Shown piece by piece: positions 18,229 to 27,813 of a stretch of 64,000 bases of DNA. The DNA is taken from NCBI GenBank assembly GCA_001464735.1, contig LNDU01000047.1, forward strand, positions 124,001 through 188,000, given 5' to 3'. Source of the DNA: Nitrospira sp. Ga0074138 (GTDB lineage Bacteria; Nitrospirota; Nitrospiria; Nitrospirales; Nitrospiraceae). A model generated the notes under the pieces. It ran no database searches, was not told the origin of the DNA, and saw only the letters and a list, made by a program, of their open reading frames with translations. Positions within the stretch are counted from its first letter, which is position 1, and each line of letters starts with the position of its first letter. The translations under genes were made by a program, and so were the position numbers.

Positions 18229-18377
18229 GATGGGCTATCCTCCGTGCTCGCCCACCGCGCACACAAGGACGATATGTACGGGAACCGGTGGGCGGCGCTC
18301 GCGTGGGTAAAGGACGCGTCTCGGTGCGACCAGGGTTTGGGCGGGTGAGAAGTACGCGCAGTGAAGGACAGCCCATC
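18229..18377. repeat. Palindrome-ended intergenic element in the nuoA/nuoB gap
   Basis: The ends are inverted repeats (GATGGGCTATCC at 18229-18240, GGACAGCCCATC at 18366-18377; 11 of 12 pair). The 149-bp unit fills the gap between nuoA and nuoB. The interior has CCGTGCTCGCCCACCGCGCAC and GGGCGGGTGAGAA-type blocks, also seen in the elements at 20749-20871 and 44808-45103. In RNA it would fold into a long hairpin inside the nuo transcript. Confidence 0.6.
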
Positions 18378-18406
18378 ACCCTTCCGTAAAAGAGGTAGGG
18401 AAAAGC

Positions 18407-18886
18407 GTGAGTTTGCTCGAACGACAATTTGAGGCCAACGTCTTGACGACGAATCTGGACGCGGTCGTCAACTGGGCCAGGAAGTCGGCGCTCTGGCCCA
18501 TGACCTTCGGACTGGCCTGCTGCGCCATCGAAATGATTGCGAGCGTCTCTTCCCGATACGACCTGGACCGCTTCGGCGCCGGGGTTTTTCGCGCCTCCCC
18601 CAGGCAATCGGATCTCATGATCGTCGCAGGAACGGTCTCGCGCAAGATGGCCCCGGTCATTCGACGGATTTACGACCAAATGCCCGAACCTCGATACGTG
18701 ATCTGCATGGGCTCGTGCGCGACCTCGGGCAATCATTACAACAGCTACGCCGTCGTTCAGGGTGTGGATCAAATCATACCGGTCGATGTCTATGTACCCG
18801 GGTGTCCACCGAGACCAGAGGCCTTGCTGGATGGACTATTAAAGTTACAGGAGAAGATTCAGCGCGAGAAGGTGTTCGTAAAATGA
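18407..18886 (+). CDS. nuoB: NADH-quinone oxidoreductase subunit B
   Basis: 159 residues from GTG 18407, with AGAGGTAGGG upstream. It binds the terminal iron-sulfur cluster N2 that hands electrons to quinone. The cluster ligands are visible: tandem Cys in GLACCAIEM, then [10 protein letters not shown] and [17 protein letters not shown]. It sits in the peripheral arm between NuoCD and NuoI. The upstream gap is taken up by a palindromic repeat, yet the gene itself is intact and of normal length. Confidence 0.97.
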   Translation: MSLLERQFEANVLTTNLDAVVNWARKSALWPMTFGLACCAIEMIASVSSRYDLDRFGAGVFRASPRQSDLMIVAGTVSRKMAPVIRRIYDQMPEPRYVICMGSCATSGNHYNSYAVVQGVDQIIPVDVYVPGCPPRPEALLDGLLKLQEKIQREKVFVK

Positions 18887-18946
18887 GTGCGTAAAGGATG
18901 CGCGTTGTAAACGTGGAAACGTTCTAAAGTTTGAAAGACCACCACG

Positions 18947-18978
18947 GTGCAGACTTTCTAACGTGCAGACTTTCCAAC
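18947..18978 (+). repeat. 16-bp tandem duplication before nuoCD
   Basis: Two adjacent 16-bp units (GTGCAGACTTTCTAAC, then the same with one change, T to C) lie just upstream of the nuoCD start. No Shine-Dalgarno motif is visible between them and the ATG at 18989. It is a minor local repeat of unknown role. Confidence 0.6.
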
Positions 18979-18988
18979 TGAAAAAACC

Positions 18989-20740
18989 ATGCAACCCCTC
19001 ACTGAAACCTTACTCAAGAAGTTCCCGGAAGCGGTCCTTTCCGTCGATGTCGACACGGCCCGATCGGAAGTGACCGTTCATGTCGCTGCATCAAGAATCT
19101 TGGAGATCGCCCGGTTTTTGCACGACGACCCGGAGGCTTGCTTTGACCACATCACCGACATTTGCTCCGCCGACTATCCGTCCGATCAGCAGCGGTTTGA
19201 AGTCATCTACCTCTTATTATCGCTCCCGCACGGTAAGCGAATCCGCCTGAAGGCACGGGTCACCGAAGACAACCCGTCACTGGATTCCGTCACGAGCGTC
19301 TGGCGCGGGGCGACATTCTTGGAACGGGAAGTGTACGACATGATGGGAATTCGGTTTACAGGCCACCCGGACCTGCGCCGCATCCTTCTGCCGGAAGACT
19401 ATGCGGAAGGCTATCCGTTACGGAAGGATTTCCCGACGGAAGGCCGCGGCTGGCGCAGCCAGTTCGACTTTATCCCTCGTCTGGATGAACCGCCCACGGA
19501 GCAGGTCGAAAGTGAAGTCTCCGAAGCCGAAAGGAAGTTATTCCTGTTGGAGCCGAGCGGCTCTTCGTCAAACCGGCGGGAAGAACTGTTGTTGAATATG
19601 GGCCCGCAACATCCAAGCACGCATGGAGTTGTGCGGGTTGTCCTGGAGCTGGATGGAGAACGGATCGTCAAGGCAACGCCGGATCTCGGCTATCTCCATC
19701 GGGGAGTGGAAAAACTGGCCGAAGGTCTGGCCTACATGCAGATCATCCCTCATACCGACCGCCTCGACTATGTCTGCGCGATGGCGAATAACTACGCCTA
19801 TGTCCGGGCCGTTGAGAAACTCCTCGATATCACCGTACCTGAACGAGCGGAGTATATCCGCACCCTTGTCGCAGAAATGCAGCGCATTTTGGGACATCTA
19901 TTCTGGTTGGGCGCCCAGGCCTTGGATATCGGAGCCATGACGGTCTTCTTCTGGACGTTTCGCGAGCGGGAAACCTTGCTCGACATGTTTGAACGGCTGT
20001 GTGGTGCCAGGCTGACTTTGAATTATTATCGGATCGGCGGCGTGGATAGCGACTTCACTCCGGAATTAGTGACCCGCCTGAAGGAGTTCTTGGAGACCTT
20101 CCCCCAGAAGGTGGATGAGTACGATTCGCTGCTCGCAAGCAATCGGATTTGGCTGGGGCGAACCAAGCATATCGCCGTCATCTCCGGAGAGGATGCCATC
20201 AATTTCGGCTTGACCGGCCCTACCTTGCGGGGATCCGGCGTGTCCTACGATGTGCGTAAACTCGAGCCCTACGGGGTCTACCATAAGGTGGATTGGGAAG
20301 TGCCGGTCGGGAAAAATGGCGACACCTACGATCGCTATTGGATTCGTGTCGAAGAGATGCGTCAGAGCGCGCGGATCATCTCGCAATGTCTCGACCAGAT
20401 GCCGCCTGGACCCATCATCGCCGATATACCGCAATACATTCCTCCACCCAAACTGCAAGTGATGCGTGACATGGAAAGCTTGATTCACCATTTCGTCATC
20501 TTCACGCAAGGGTTTAAGCCCCCGAAGGGGGAAACGTATTGCGCGACCGAAGCGCCTAAGGGGGAATTGGGATTTTTCATTATCAGCGACGGAAGCCCCC
20601 GCCCCTACCGGCTGAAAATACGGTCTCCTTCTTTCATTCACCTGGGTGCATTCGACCATATGGCGCGTGGCTATTTGATTTCCGACATCATCACGATTTT
20701 CGGGACCTACGATGTGGTCATGGGGGAGTGCGATAGATGA
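18989..20740 (+). CDS. nuoCD: NADH-quinone oxidoreductase fused subunits C and D
   Basis: 583 residues. The N-terminal NuoC domain (about 1-165: DHITDICSADYP, FLEREVYDMMGIRFTGHPDL, YPLRKDFP) is joined by a Glu/Ser-rich linker (about 165-200) to NuoD (about 203-583: NMGPQHPSTHGVVRVVLE, PHTDRLDYV, GVDSDFTPE). NuoD forms the quinone pocket with NuoB. The His pair in GPQHPSTHG and Tyr of RLDYV are conserved. Arg238 in YLHRGVEKL matches the arginine methylated by NDUFAF7 in mitochondria. C-D fusion is known from several phyla, including enterobacteria. Confidence 0.97.
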   Translation: MQPLTETLLKKFPEAVLSVDVDTARSEVTVHVAASRILEIARFLHDDPEACFDHITDICSADYPSDQQRFEVIYLLLSLPHGKRIRLKARVTEDNPSLDSVTSVWRGATFLEREVYDMMGIRFTGHPDLRRILLPEDYAEGYPLRKDFPTEGRGWRSQFDFIPRLDEPPTEQVESEVSEAERKLFLLEPSGSSSNRREELLLNMGPQHPSTHGVVRVVLELDGERIVKATPDLGYLHRGVEKLAEGLAYMQIIPHTDRLDYVCAMANNYAYVRAVEKLLDITVPERAEYIRTLVAEMQRILGHLFWLGAQALDIGAMTVFFWTFRERETLLDMFERLCGARLTLNYYRIGGVDSDFTPELVTRLKEFLETFPQKVDEYDSLLASNRIWLGRTKHIAVISGEDAINFGLTGPTLRGSGVSYDVRKLEPYGVYHKVDWEVPVGKNGDTYDRYWIRVEEMRQSARIISQCLDQMPPGPIIADIPQYIPPPKLQVMRDMESLIHHFVIFTQGFKPPKGETYCATEAPKGELGFFIISDGSPRPYRLKIRSPSFIHLGAFDHMARGYLISDIITIFGTYDVVMGECDR

Positions 20741-20748
20741 GGCATGAC

Positions 20749-20871
20749 GGCCAGGATGTTCCCGTGCTCGCTGCCCGCGCACGCTCGGGTGACGCGGCGT
20801 CTTGGCGACGCGAAGCGGGCGGGTGGGAACGGCGTGCTCGGTCAATGCGCGCAGTTTGGAACATCCTGACC
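20749..20871. repeat. Palindrome-ended intergenic element in the nuoCD/nuoE gap
   Basis: Inverted ends GGCCAGGATGTTCC (20749-20762) and GGAACATCCTGACC (20858-20871) pair at 13 of 14 positions. The interior shares CCGTGCTCGC..CCCGCGCAC and GGGCGGGTG.GAA..GCGCAGT blocks with the element at 18229-18377, although the ends differ in sequence. Two relatives inside one operon suggest spread of a repetitive palindromic family into transcribed gaps. Confidence 0.6.
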
Positions 20872-20903
20872 GCCGCCTCTGTAAAGGAATGTGCGGAGGA
20901 AAC

Positions 20904-21428
20904 GTGCTGAAGGACAAATACGGGAAGGAAATCGAGGACATTCTGTCACGTTATCCGGTTACGCGCTCCGCGTTAATCCCACTCCTCTACGTCGCCCAGC
21001 GTGATCAGGGCTATGTGACCGAGTCGGCGATGCAGGAGATCGCCCATCTTCTCAGACTGACGCCTCCCCAAGTCTATGAGACGATCACCTTTTACACCAT
21101 GTTTAATCTGAAACCGGTGGGCAAGTTCCATATTCAGGTGTGCAAATCCCTCATGTGCGCCCTCGTCGGCTCGGATACGGTGATCGAATGGATCAAGACG
21201 AAGTTGGGCATTGGGCCGGGGGAATCGACAGCGGATGGCCTGTTCAGTCTCAGCGTGGTGGAGTGTTTGGCGGCTTGCGGGACCGGCCCTATGATGCAAA
21301 TCAACGAGGACTACTACGAGCAATTGACCGAAAACAAACTGGACAGGATTTTGACCGATCTCCGATCCACTGGAACCAGCCCGCTGAAAAGCGGGCCGTT
21401 CATGTGGCCGGAACCGGTGAAGACGTGA
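20904..21428 (+). CDS. nuoE: NADH-quinone oxidoreductase subunit E
   Basis: About 174 residues from GTG 20904, just behind GGAGGA; the frame stays open into the repeat upstream, which is not coding. It carries the thioredoxin-like [2Fe-2S] cluster N1a, with ligands in VCKSLMCALVG and VECLAACGTGPMM. It forms the NADH-oxidising tip with NuoF and NuoG. A short C-terminal tail (SGPFMWPEPVKT) is normal for the family. The following gap holds the tandem AACGTTT repeats at about 21475-21494. Confidence 0.93.
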   Translation: MLKDKYGKEIEDILSRYPVTRSALIPLLYVAQRDQGYVTESAMQEIAHLLRLTPPQVYETITFYTMFNLKPVGKFHIQVCKSLMCALVGSDTVIEWIKTKLGIGPGESTADGLFSLSVVECLAACGTGPMMQINEDYYEQLTENKLDRILTDLRSTGTSPLKSGPFMWPEPVKT

Positions 21429-21500
21429 GCAGTGAGACGTTGGGGGAACAGGACACGCCCCTGTTTATTGTACGCTTAACGTTTAACGTTTAACGATCCT

Positions 21501-22805
21501 ATGCCGAAAAACGAACTCATTCTTCTAAAAAATATGATGCAACCCGGCTATACCGGGTCTCTGGCGGACTATGAAAAAACGGGCGGCTATCAAGCCTTGC
21601 GCAATACGCTCGGGAAGATCGCCCCAGCAGACGTCACGGCCATCGTCCGAAAATCAGGCCTGCGCGGTCGAGGCGGCGCGGGGTTCCCGACCGGCGTGAA
21701 GTGGGGATTCCTCCCGAAAGATTATCAAGGACCCCGCTACCTGTGCTGCAACGCCGACGAGAGCGAGCCGGGCACATTTAAGGACCGGCAGCTCATGGAG
21801 CGGGACCCCCATCAAGTCTTAGAAGGCATTGTGTTGGCCTGCTACGCCATCGGTTCAGAAACCGCCTATATCTACATTCGTGGCGAAATGGTTCTAGGCT
21901 CAAAGATTTTGGAGCATGCCATCGGCGAAGCACGAGCCGCGGGTTATATCGGCAAGAATGTTTTAGGCTCCGGCCTCAATGTAGACGTGTGGGTGCATCG
22001 CGGAGCAGGCGCCTACATCTGCGGTGAAGAAACCGCCCTTTTGGAATCGCTTGAAGGCAAACGTGGGCTTCCTCGCATTAAGCCGCCGTTTCCCGCCACG
22101 CACGGGCTCTACAACAAGCCGACCGTCGTCAACAACGTCGAGACGCTGGCGAACCTCCCACACATCGTCAACCGGGGCCCCGAATGGTTTGCGGCGATCG
22201 GGTCGCCGCCGAAGAGCACCGGCACTCGAGTCTTCTGTGTGAGCGGACATGTGAAACGACCGGGCAATTACGAAGTTCCGATGGGCATGACCGTCCGAGA
22301 ATTAGTGTACGAGTATGCCGGCGGCATGCGGTCGGATAAGCCCCTGAAAGCCTTTATTCCCGGTGGCGCGTCAGCGCCGTTTCTGACTCCGGCTCATCTC
22401 GACGTGAAACTAGACTTCGAACATGTCGCGGCGGCGGGATCGATGCTGGGTTCCGGTGGCGTGACCGTGATGGAAGAAGGCACCAGCATGGTCTGGGCGG
22501 CGCTTCGGCTGATGGAATTTTTCTACCATGAGTCCTGTGGGAAATGTAGCCCATGCCGAGAAGGCAGTTCCTGGCTCGTCCAGACCATGCGCAGAATCTT
22601 TGCGAAACGTGGCCGGATGGAGGATCTTGAAACCTTGTTGGATCTATGCAAAAACATCGCAGGCCGCACGGTCTGTGCCTTCGGGGACGCAGAAGTCGCT
22701 CCGATTCAAAGCACGCTCAAGCACTGGCGGCATGAATATGTCGAGTTGATCAACCAGGCCGAAGCCGCGAATTTAATCAAACCTGAACCGGTGGCAAGAC
22801 GATGA
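21501..22805 (+). CDS. nuoF: NADH-quinone oxidoreductase subunit F
   Basis: 434 residues, standard length. It binds NADH, FMN and the [4Fe-4S] cluster N3. Visible motifs are GLRGRGGAGFPTGVKWGF (FMN/NADH), CNADESEPGTFKDR, GAGAYICGEETALLESLEG and the cluster ligands in ESCGKCSPCREG plus the later Cys of ICKN-type (LLDLCKNIAGRTVC). No Shine-Dalgarno site is obvious. The stop overlaps the nuoG start (ATGA), so the two are coupled. Confidence 0.97.
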   Translation: MPKNELILLKNMMQPGYTGSLADYEKTGGYQALRNTLGKIAPADVTAIVRKSGLRGRGGAGFPTGVKWGFLPKDYQGPRYLCCNADESEPGTFKDRQLMERDPHQVLEGIVLACYAIGSETAYIYIRGEMVLGSKILEHAIGEARAAGYIGKNVLGSGLNVDVWVHRGAGAYICGEETALLESLEGKRGLPRIKPPFPATHGLYNKPTVVNNVETLANLPHIVNRGPEWFAAIGSPPKSTGTRVFCVSGHVKRPGNYEVPMGMTVRELVYEYAGGMRSDKPLKAFIPGGASAPFLTPAHLDVKLDFEHVAAAGSMLGSGGVTVMEEGTSMVWAALRLMEFFYHESCGKCSPCREGSSWLVQTMRRIFAKRGRMEDLETLLDLCKNIAGRTVCAFGDAEVAPIQSTLKHWRHEYVELINQAEAANLIKPEPVARR

Positions 22806-25468
22806 CGCCCCCCACTGCACAGACGGTTCGCATGATGATCGACGGGATGACGGTCAACGTCCCCAAAGGCACGTTGGTGATCGAGGCCGCCCGCCGTGTC
22901 GGGGTCATGATTCCGCATTTCTGCTATCACCCGAAACTCAAGCCGGACGCCAATTGCCGCATGTGCTTGGTTGAAATTGAAAAGGTGCCCAAGTTGCAAA
23001 CGGCATGCAGCACGCCGGTTGATGAAGGCATGAACGTACGGACGGCCACCACCGTGGTAAACGACGCGCATAAATCCGTGCTCGAGTTCATCCTCGCCAA
23101 CCATCCACTCGATTGCCCGGTCTGCGATCAGGGTGGAAAATGCGACCTCCAAGACTTTTCTCACCAGTACACAGCAACCAGTCGGTTCACTGAAACCAAG
23201 CGCGTCTTCCAAAAGGAGTATTTCAGCCCGCTCATCGAAACACAGATGAATCGCTGCGTTCAGTGCCTCCGCTGCGTCCGATACTGCGATGAAGTCATGG
23301 ACGTCAAAGCGCTGGCCCCGGTCGGTCGCGGCACCATGACGGAAATCAAGCACTTCGGCTCTCACCCGCTCGATTGCGAGTTCTGCGGAGGCTGCGTCCA
23401 GATCTGCCCGGTTGGAGCGATTACCAGCCGGCTGTCCATGTACGAATATCGGCCCTGGATGTTGAAACGAGCCGAAACCATCTGCGGCTACTGCGGAGAT
23501 GGGTGTCAAATGACCGTCCAGACGAAGGGACAGGAACTCATTGAGGTGAACTCGGCACATGGAGCGGGACGCAACAACGGCGACCTGTGTGCTCGTGGAT
23601 TTTTTGGATTCCATGCGGCCAGTCATCCCCAGCGGCTCACTCATCCGCTCATTCGGCGTCACGGCGTACTCGTCCAAGCCACATGGGAAGAAGCCCTGGA
23701 ATATGTTGCGGATCGTGTGAACGAGATTAAAGCTGCCCATGGTGGGCCGAGCTTCGGCGGGCTGATTTCGGGGCGGTGCACCAACGAGGAACTGTATCTG
23801 TTTCAGAAATTGCTCCGTATGGCGATCGGGACCAACCACATCGATAGCAGCGCACGTTATGGCCACGTCAATGGCCTACAGGCCATGCAACTCGTGCAAG
23901 GGACGCATCGATGGACCGTCACCTTCGACGACATCCTGGACGCGGATGTCCTGATCCTCGTCGGCACGAACATCACCGAGACCAATCCCATCACCGGCCT
24001 CAAAGTGAAAGAGGCGGTGAAGAAACGCCGGGCGACGCTGATCACGATCGAATCACTGGAACCCGTCGTCGACACCATAAGCAATATCGCCAATCTCTCG
24101 CACCATCATTTCCGTATTCCGACCAGCGACACGCACCATGCGATCGTCGGTCTGGTGAAGGCCGTCCTCGAACAAAATTTGACACAACCGGACCTCGTGC
24201 AACGACATCCGACGTATTTCAACGCCATGACGAACGCACTACAACAGATCTCTTGGCACGACCTCCAGGCAGCCACCGGGATCGAGCCGGATGCGTTTGT
24301 GAGGGCAGCCAAAGCGGCGGCAGGAGCGGGCCGAGTCGTGATCGTGGCCGGGCAGCTCTTGTTGCGAAGCGAACAGGGCTACAGTGGGTGTTTGACCCTC
24401 CTCGATCTCCTTCTTCTGACAGGGAAGTTGGATGCGCCTGGCTGTGGCTTTGCCCCGCTCGCCGAAGAAAATAACGACCAGGGCGCGATCGAAATGGGAA
24501 CCGTCACCGAACTTCTTCCCGGAGCACAGCCCATCACCAGCGGCACAGAGCGCGAGCGGATCGCAAAACAATGGAAAGGCGAACTTCCAACTGACAAAGG
24601 AGCGTCCCTCATCGAGATGTTGGAGCGAGCCCGCGCGGGATCTCTCAAGGCGATGTTCATCGTCGGCGAGAATCCAGTCGGAAGCCTCCCTGCGGTGATC
24701 CGTGCCGAGGCCTCGCTGCGCAATCTTGATCTCTTGGTATGCCAGGAGCTATTTTTAACGGAGACGGCCGCCTTGGCTCACGTGGTATTGCCGGCCGCGA
24801 GTTCCCTGGAAAAACATGGAACGTTTACCAATACCGAGGGACATGTCCAGGCTGTTCGTCCGGCGATCGAGCCCGTCGGAGAAAGTCGCCCCGACTGGGA
24901 GATCTTTTCCGCGCTTTCTATCTTACTGAACACACCCATGGAATATGCCGAGAGCAAGGAAATCCTGAAGGAAATTCGGAGCCTCATTCCTGGCTATAGC
25001 TCGCTGGGGCCCACCCCATTGCCGCCCAAAGTGGATCGCTCCGCCGTGGACCGCTATCTCACCGATGGCTACCAGCGTGACCTCGCAACGAGGTACCACC
25101 CGATCCCACGCGCGTCCAGACCGGATGGAACCGTACGACTAGAATTGGCACAGAGCCTCTTCCATTCTGGAAAATTATCCACACGATCAAAGGGATTGTT
25201 ACAAGTCGAAGGAAGCGGTCGGCTCCGTATCAGTCCATCTGACGCCGCACGCTTTGCCTTGTCAGATGGCGATCGTGTCCGCCTCTCCAGCACATCCGGG
25301 GAAATGACAACCGAGGTCAAAATTATGGAACGGGTCCCACAAGGAACGGCCTGGTTTCCGTATCACTTTGGTCAAGCGGCCGTCCAACTATTTGAATGTG
25401 CTATCGATCCGATCACCCATGTGCCGTCGTTCAGGACGGCGACGGTGTCCATGATGAAAGTGGCGTGA
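22802..25468 (+). CDS. nuoG: NADH-quinone oxidoreductase subunit G
   Basis: 888 residues. The N-terminal [2Fe-2S] domain has HFCYHPKL..NCRMCLVE..CSTP. The His-Cys cluster region follows (HPLDCPVCDQGGKCDLQD) and then a ferredoxin-like pair (CVQCLRCVRYC, CEFCGGCVQICP). A molybdopterin-oxidoreductase domain fills the rest, beginning with CGYCGDGC, the extra N7-type 4Fe-4S site found in many bacteria. The C-terminus carries a molydopterin-dinucleotide-binding-like fold. It channels electrons through the peripheral arm. Confidence 0.96.
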   Translation: MTPPTAQTVRMMIDGMTVNVPKGTLVIEAARRVGVMIPHFCYHPKLKPDANCRMCLVEIEKVPKLQTACSTPVDEGMNVRTATTVVNDAHKSVLEFILANHPLDCPVCDQGGKCDLQDFSHQYTATSRFTETKRVFQKEYFSPLIETQMNRCVQCLRCVRYCDEVMDVKALAPVGRGTMTEIKHFGSHPLDCEFCGGCVQICPVGAITSRLSMYEYRPWMLKRAETICGYCGDGCQMTVQTKGQELIEVNSAHGAGRNNGDLCARGFFGFHAASHPQRLTHPLIRRHGVLVQATWEEALEYVADRVNEIKAAHGGPSFGGLISGRCTNEELYLFQKLLRMAIGTNHIDSSARYGHVNGLQAMQLVQGTHRWTVTFDDILDADVLILVGTNITETNPITGLKVKEAVKKRRATLITIESLEPVVDTISNIANLSHHHFRIPTSDTHHAIVGLVKAVLEQNLTQPDLVQRHPTYFNAMTNALQQISWHDLQAATGIEPDAFVRAAKAAAGAGRVVIVAGQLLLRSEQGYSGCLTLLDLLLLTGKLDAPGCGFAPLAEENNDQGAIEMGTVTELLPGAQPITSGTERERIAKQWKGELPTDKGASLIEMLERARAGSLKAMFIVGENPVGSLPAVIRAEASLRNLDLLVCQELFLTETAALAHVVLPAASSLEKHGTFTNTEGHVQAVRPAIEPVGESRPDWEIFSALSILLNTPMEYAESKEILKEIRSLIPGYSSLGPTPLPPKVDRSAVDRYLTDGYQRDLATRYHPIPRASRPDGTVRLELAQSLFHSGKLSTRSKGLLQVEGSGRLRISPSDAARFALSDGDRVRLSSTSGEMTTEVKIMERVPQGTAWFPYHFGQAAVQLFECAIDPITHVPSFRTATVSMMKVA

Positions 25469-25515
25469 TGAGGCCCGTTCAACACGGATCACTGTGCTAA
25501 TCGAGGAGTCCTATC

Positions 25516-26592
25516 GTGACTGAATTCGGATTGCGTCTCGCTATCTCCCTGACCCAGATCGCCGCGGTCATGGGCATCGTGGTCATCACGGTGCTCATCC
25601 TCACCCTTGCAGAACGAAAAGTCCTCGGCTGGATGCAGGACCGCATGGGTCCGATGGAGGTGGGGCCCTACGGCATTCTCCAACCCTTTGCGGATGCCAT
25701 CAAGCTCTTCTTTAAGGAAGATATTATCCCTGCCGGAGCCAACAAGTTTCTGTTCACCACGGCCCCAATCCTCTGTTTAATTCCTGCATTCATCGGATTT
25801 GCCGTCATTCCGTGGGGTCCCAATCAGACGTTTGAGGTCGGCGGCATCACCGTGAGACCGTTTATCATCAGCGACATCAATATCGGCATTCTGTACATCT
25901 TGGCCTTCGCGTCGCTCGGGGCCTACGGCATCATCCTGGGAGGATGGGCCTCCAACAGTAAATACTCCTTGCTCGGTGGGCTACGGTCGGCGGCGCAGAT
26001 CATCAGTTACGAACTCAATGTGGGACTGTCCATTGTCGGCATCTTGATCCTGGCCGGTTCACTGAGCCTTGTGAAAATCACCGATGCCCAGGCCGGAGGA
26101 TTTTGGCATTGGTATCTCTTCGCATTACCGGCCCCGCAAATTTTCGCATTTGTCATCTATGTGATCTCAGCGGTGGCGGAAACTAACCGAGTCCCGTTCG
26201 ATCTGCCGGAAGCGGAAAGCGAGCTCGTCGCCGGTTTCTTTACCGAGTACAGCGGCTTGCGATTCGCCTTTTTCTTTCTCGCCGAATACGCCAATATGGT
26301 TCTGGTCTCGTGTGTCGCTGCCGCACTATTCCTCGGTGGCTGGAATGCGCCCTATCCTGGAACGATTCTGGCGCTTCTCGGCGCGCCATCTCTCGCGTGG
26401 ATCGAAAACACGATGTGGTTTGCGGTCAAGACCTACTCGCTTTTATTTCTCTTCTTTTGGCTGAGAGCCACGTTGCCGAGATTGCGATACGATCAGCTGA
26501 TGAGGTTCGGCTGGAAAGTGCTGTTGCCCATCGCGTTGGGGAACATCGTCGTGACGTCCATTGCCGTATTTATCTACCAACAGATGAAGTAG
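25516..26592 (+). CDS. nuoH: NADH-quinone oxidoreductase subunit H
   Basis: 358 residues, start GTG with GAGGAG upstream. About eight transmembrane helices. It forms the quinone entry chamber and the link to proton pumping. Family motifs: ERKVLGWMQDRMGPMEVGPYG, LQPFADAIKLFFKED, AETNRVPFDLPEAESELVAG and FFLAEYANM. The stop TAG overlaps an in-frame GTG of nuoI. All key acidic residues of the quinone chamber loop appear present. Confidence 0.97.
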   Translation: MTEFGLRLAISLTQIAAVMGIVVITVLILTLAERKVLGWMQDRMGPMEVGPYGILQPFADAIKLFFKEDIIPAGANKFLFTTAPILCLIPAFIGFAVIPWGPNQTFEVGGITVRPFIISDINIGILYILAFASLGAYGIILGGWASNSKYSLLGGLRSAAQIISYELNVGLSIVGILILAGSLSLVKITDAQAGGFWHWYLFALPAPQIFAFVIYVISAVAETNRVPFDLPEAESELVAGFFTEYSGLRFAFFFLAEYANMVLVSCVAAALFLGGWNAPYPGTILALLGAPSLAWIENTMWFAVKTYSLLFLFFWLRATLPRLRYDQLMRFGWKVLLPIALGNIVVTSIAVFIYQQMK

Positions 26593-26606
26593 TGCGCGAG
26601 ACCGAT

Positions 26607-27173
26607 ATGGAATCGACCACAAGCACCAAACGTCCGAGCCTATCTGAATGGTTCAAAACCATCACGTTCTATGAGATCCTCGTCGGCATGAAAGCAACGC
26701 TATCTCACCTATTAAATTACCGTCCGGTCACGCTGCAATATCCTCATGAGAAGCGCACGCTGCCGGACAACTATCGAGGCATGCTCGCGCTGCTCCGATA
26801 TGACGATGGAACAGAGAAATGCGTAGGATGCGATCTCTGCGAGGCGGCCTGCCCTTCACGCGTCATTCGCGTCGTCAGCGCCGAAGTGCCGGGCGAACCG
26901 ACAAAGCGATATTCAAAAGAATATTACATGGACATGACTCGCTGCCTGTTCTGCGGGATGTGCGTGGACGCCTGTCCCGTCGATGCGCTGGGCATGACGA
27001 GAGAATTTGAATGGGCGGTCTACGACAAGCGCCAGCTGCACCTGAATAAACAACAATTGCTCGCGATCGGCGACCGCTCGTTCCCGACCCGCGAGAAACG
27101 CTTGGAACTTCAACATCCGAACGTGGCGTTCTTCAACGTAGCGTTCAAACATGTGCCACAAAAATCGGACTGA
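26607..27173 (+). CDS. nuoI: NADH-quinone oxidoreductase subunit I
   Basis: 188 residues from ATG 26607. A GTG at 26592 overlapping the nuoH stop would add five residues and is a possible coupled start. Two ferredoxin-type [4Fe-4S] motifs bind N6a and N6b: CVGCDLCEAACP and CLFCGMCVDACP. It relays electrons from NuoG to NuoB. The length and the GMTREFEW segment after the second motif are typical. Confidence 0.96.
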   Translation: MESTTSTKRPSLSEWFKTITFYEILVGMKATLSHLLNYRPVTLQYPHEKRTLPDNYRGMLALLRYDDGTEKCVGCDLCEAACPSRVIRVVSAEVPGEPTKRYSKEYYMDMTRCLFCGMCVDACPVDALGMTREFEWAVYDKRQLHLNKQQLLAIGDRSFPTREKRLELQHPNVAFFNVAFKHVPQKSD

Positions 27174-27262
27174 TCGCAGAGGATAATCCATCGAGAGGCC
27201 GATGCCAGCACCATCGCTGTCTCAGTCTGGTCCAGATCGGCTTCTCACGAAGGAATCGTTTC

Positions 27263-27787
27263 ATGGCGTACTTGTTTTTTGGGTATTTTGCCGGAATAAT
27301 CGCCATCAGCTCCATGCTTGTCGTGGCGCTGAGAAACCCCGTCTACAGCGCGCTCTCTCTCCTGGTCATGTTTTTCCATGTGGCCGGACTCTATATCACG
27401 CTCCACGCTGAATTCCTGGCGGCCGTGCAACTCATCGTCTACGCCGGAGCTATTCTGGTGTTGTATTTGTTTGTCGTGATGATCCTCAACGTCAAGGAGG
27501 ATGACCGGTATCATAGCCAATGGCGCATTGCGGCGTTTATCTGCGTGCCGCTGCTGATCGAGTCCATCGTACTGCTCTCCGGCGGATCTCGGGCGACCAC
27601 CTCCGGCAATCGGCTGCTCCAAACTGAACCGCATGGCATGGTCGTTCCCGATAACACGCTGGCGATCGGGCAAACACTTTTTTCGACTTATTTGTTCCCC
27701 TTTGAGGTAGCCTCGTTGGTTCTCTTGGTAGCCATGATCGGGGCCATTGTCATCGCAAAGCGCGACATCGGCGGGAGCGAGACATAG
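27263..27787 (+). CDS. nuoJ: NADH-quinone oxidoreductase subunit J
   Basis: 174 residues with five predicted transmembrane helices. The conserved third-helix region is [20 protein letters not shown], where the pi-bulge links quinone chemistry to the antiporter-like subunits. AAGGAA upstream supports the start at 27263. The C-terminal segment [14 protein letters not shown] is typical. Confidence 0.96.
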   Translation: MAYLFFGYFAGIIAISSMLVVALRNPVYSALSLLVMFFHVAGLYITLHAEFLAAVQLIVYAGAILVLYLFVVMILNVKEDDRYHSQWRIAAFICVPLLIESIVLLSGGSRATTSGNRLLQTEPHGMVVPDNTLAIGQTLFSTYLFPFEVASLVLLVAMIGAIVIAKRDIGGSET

Positions 27788-27813
27788 AACATGCCACGAA
27801 TGGCCGTAACCGT

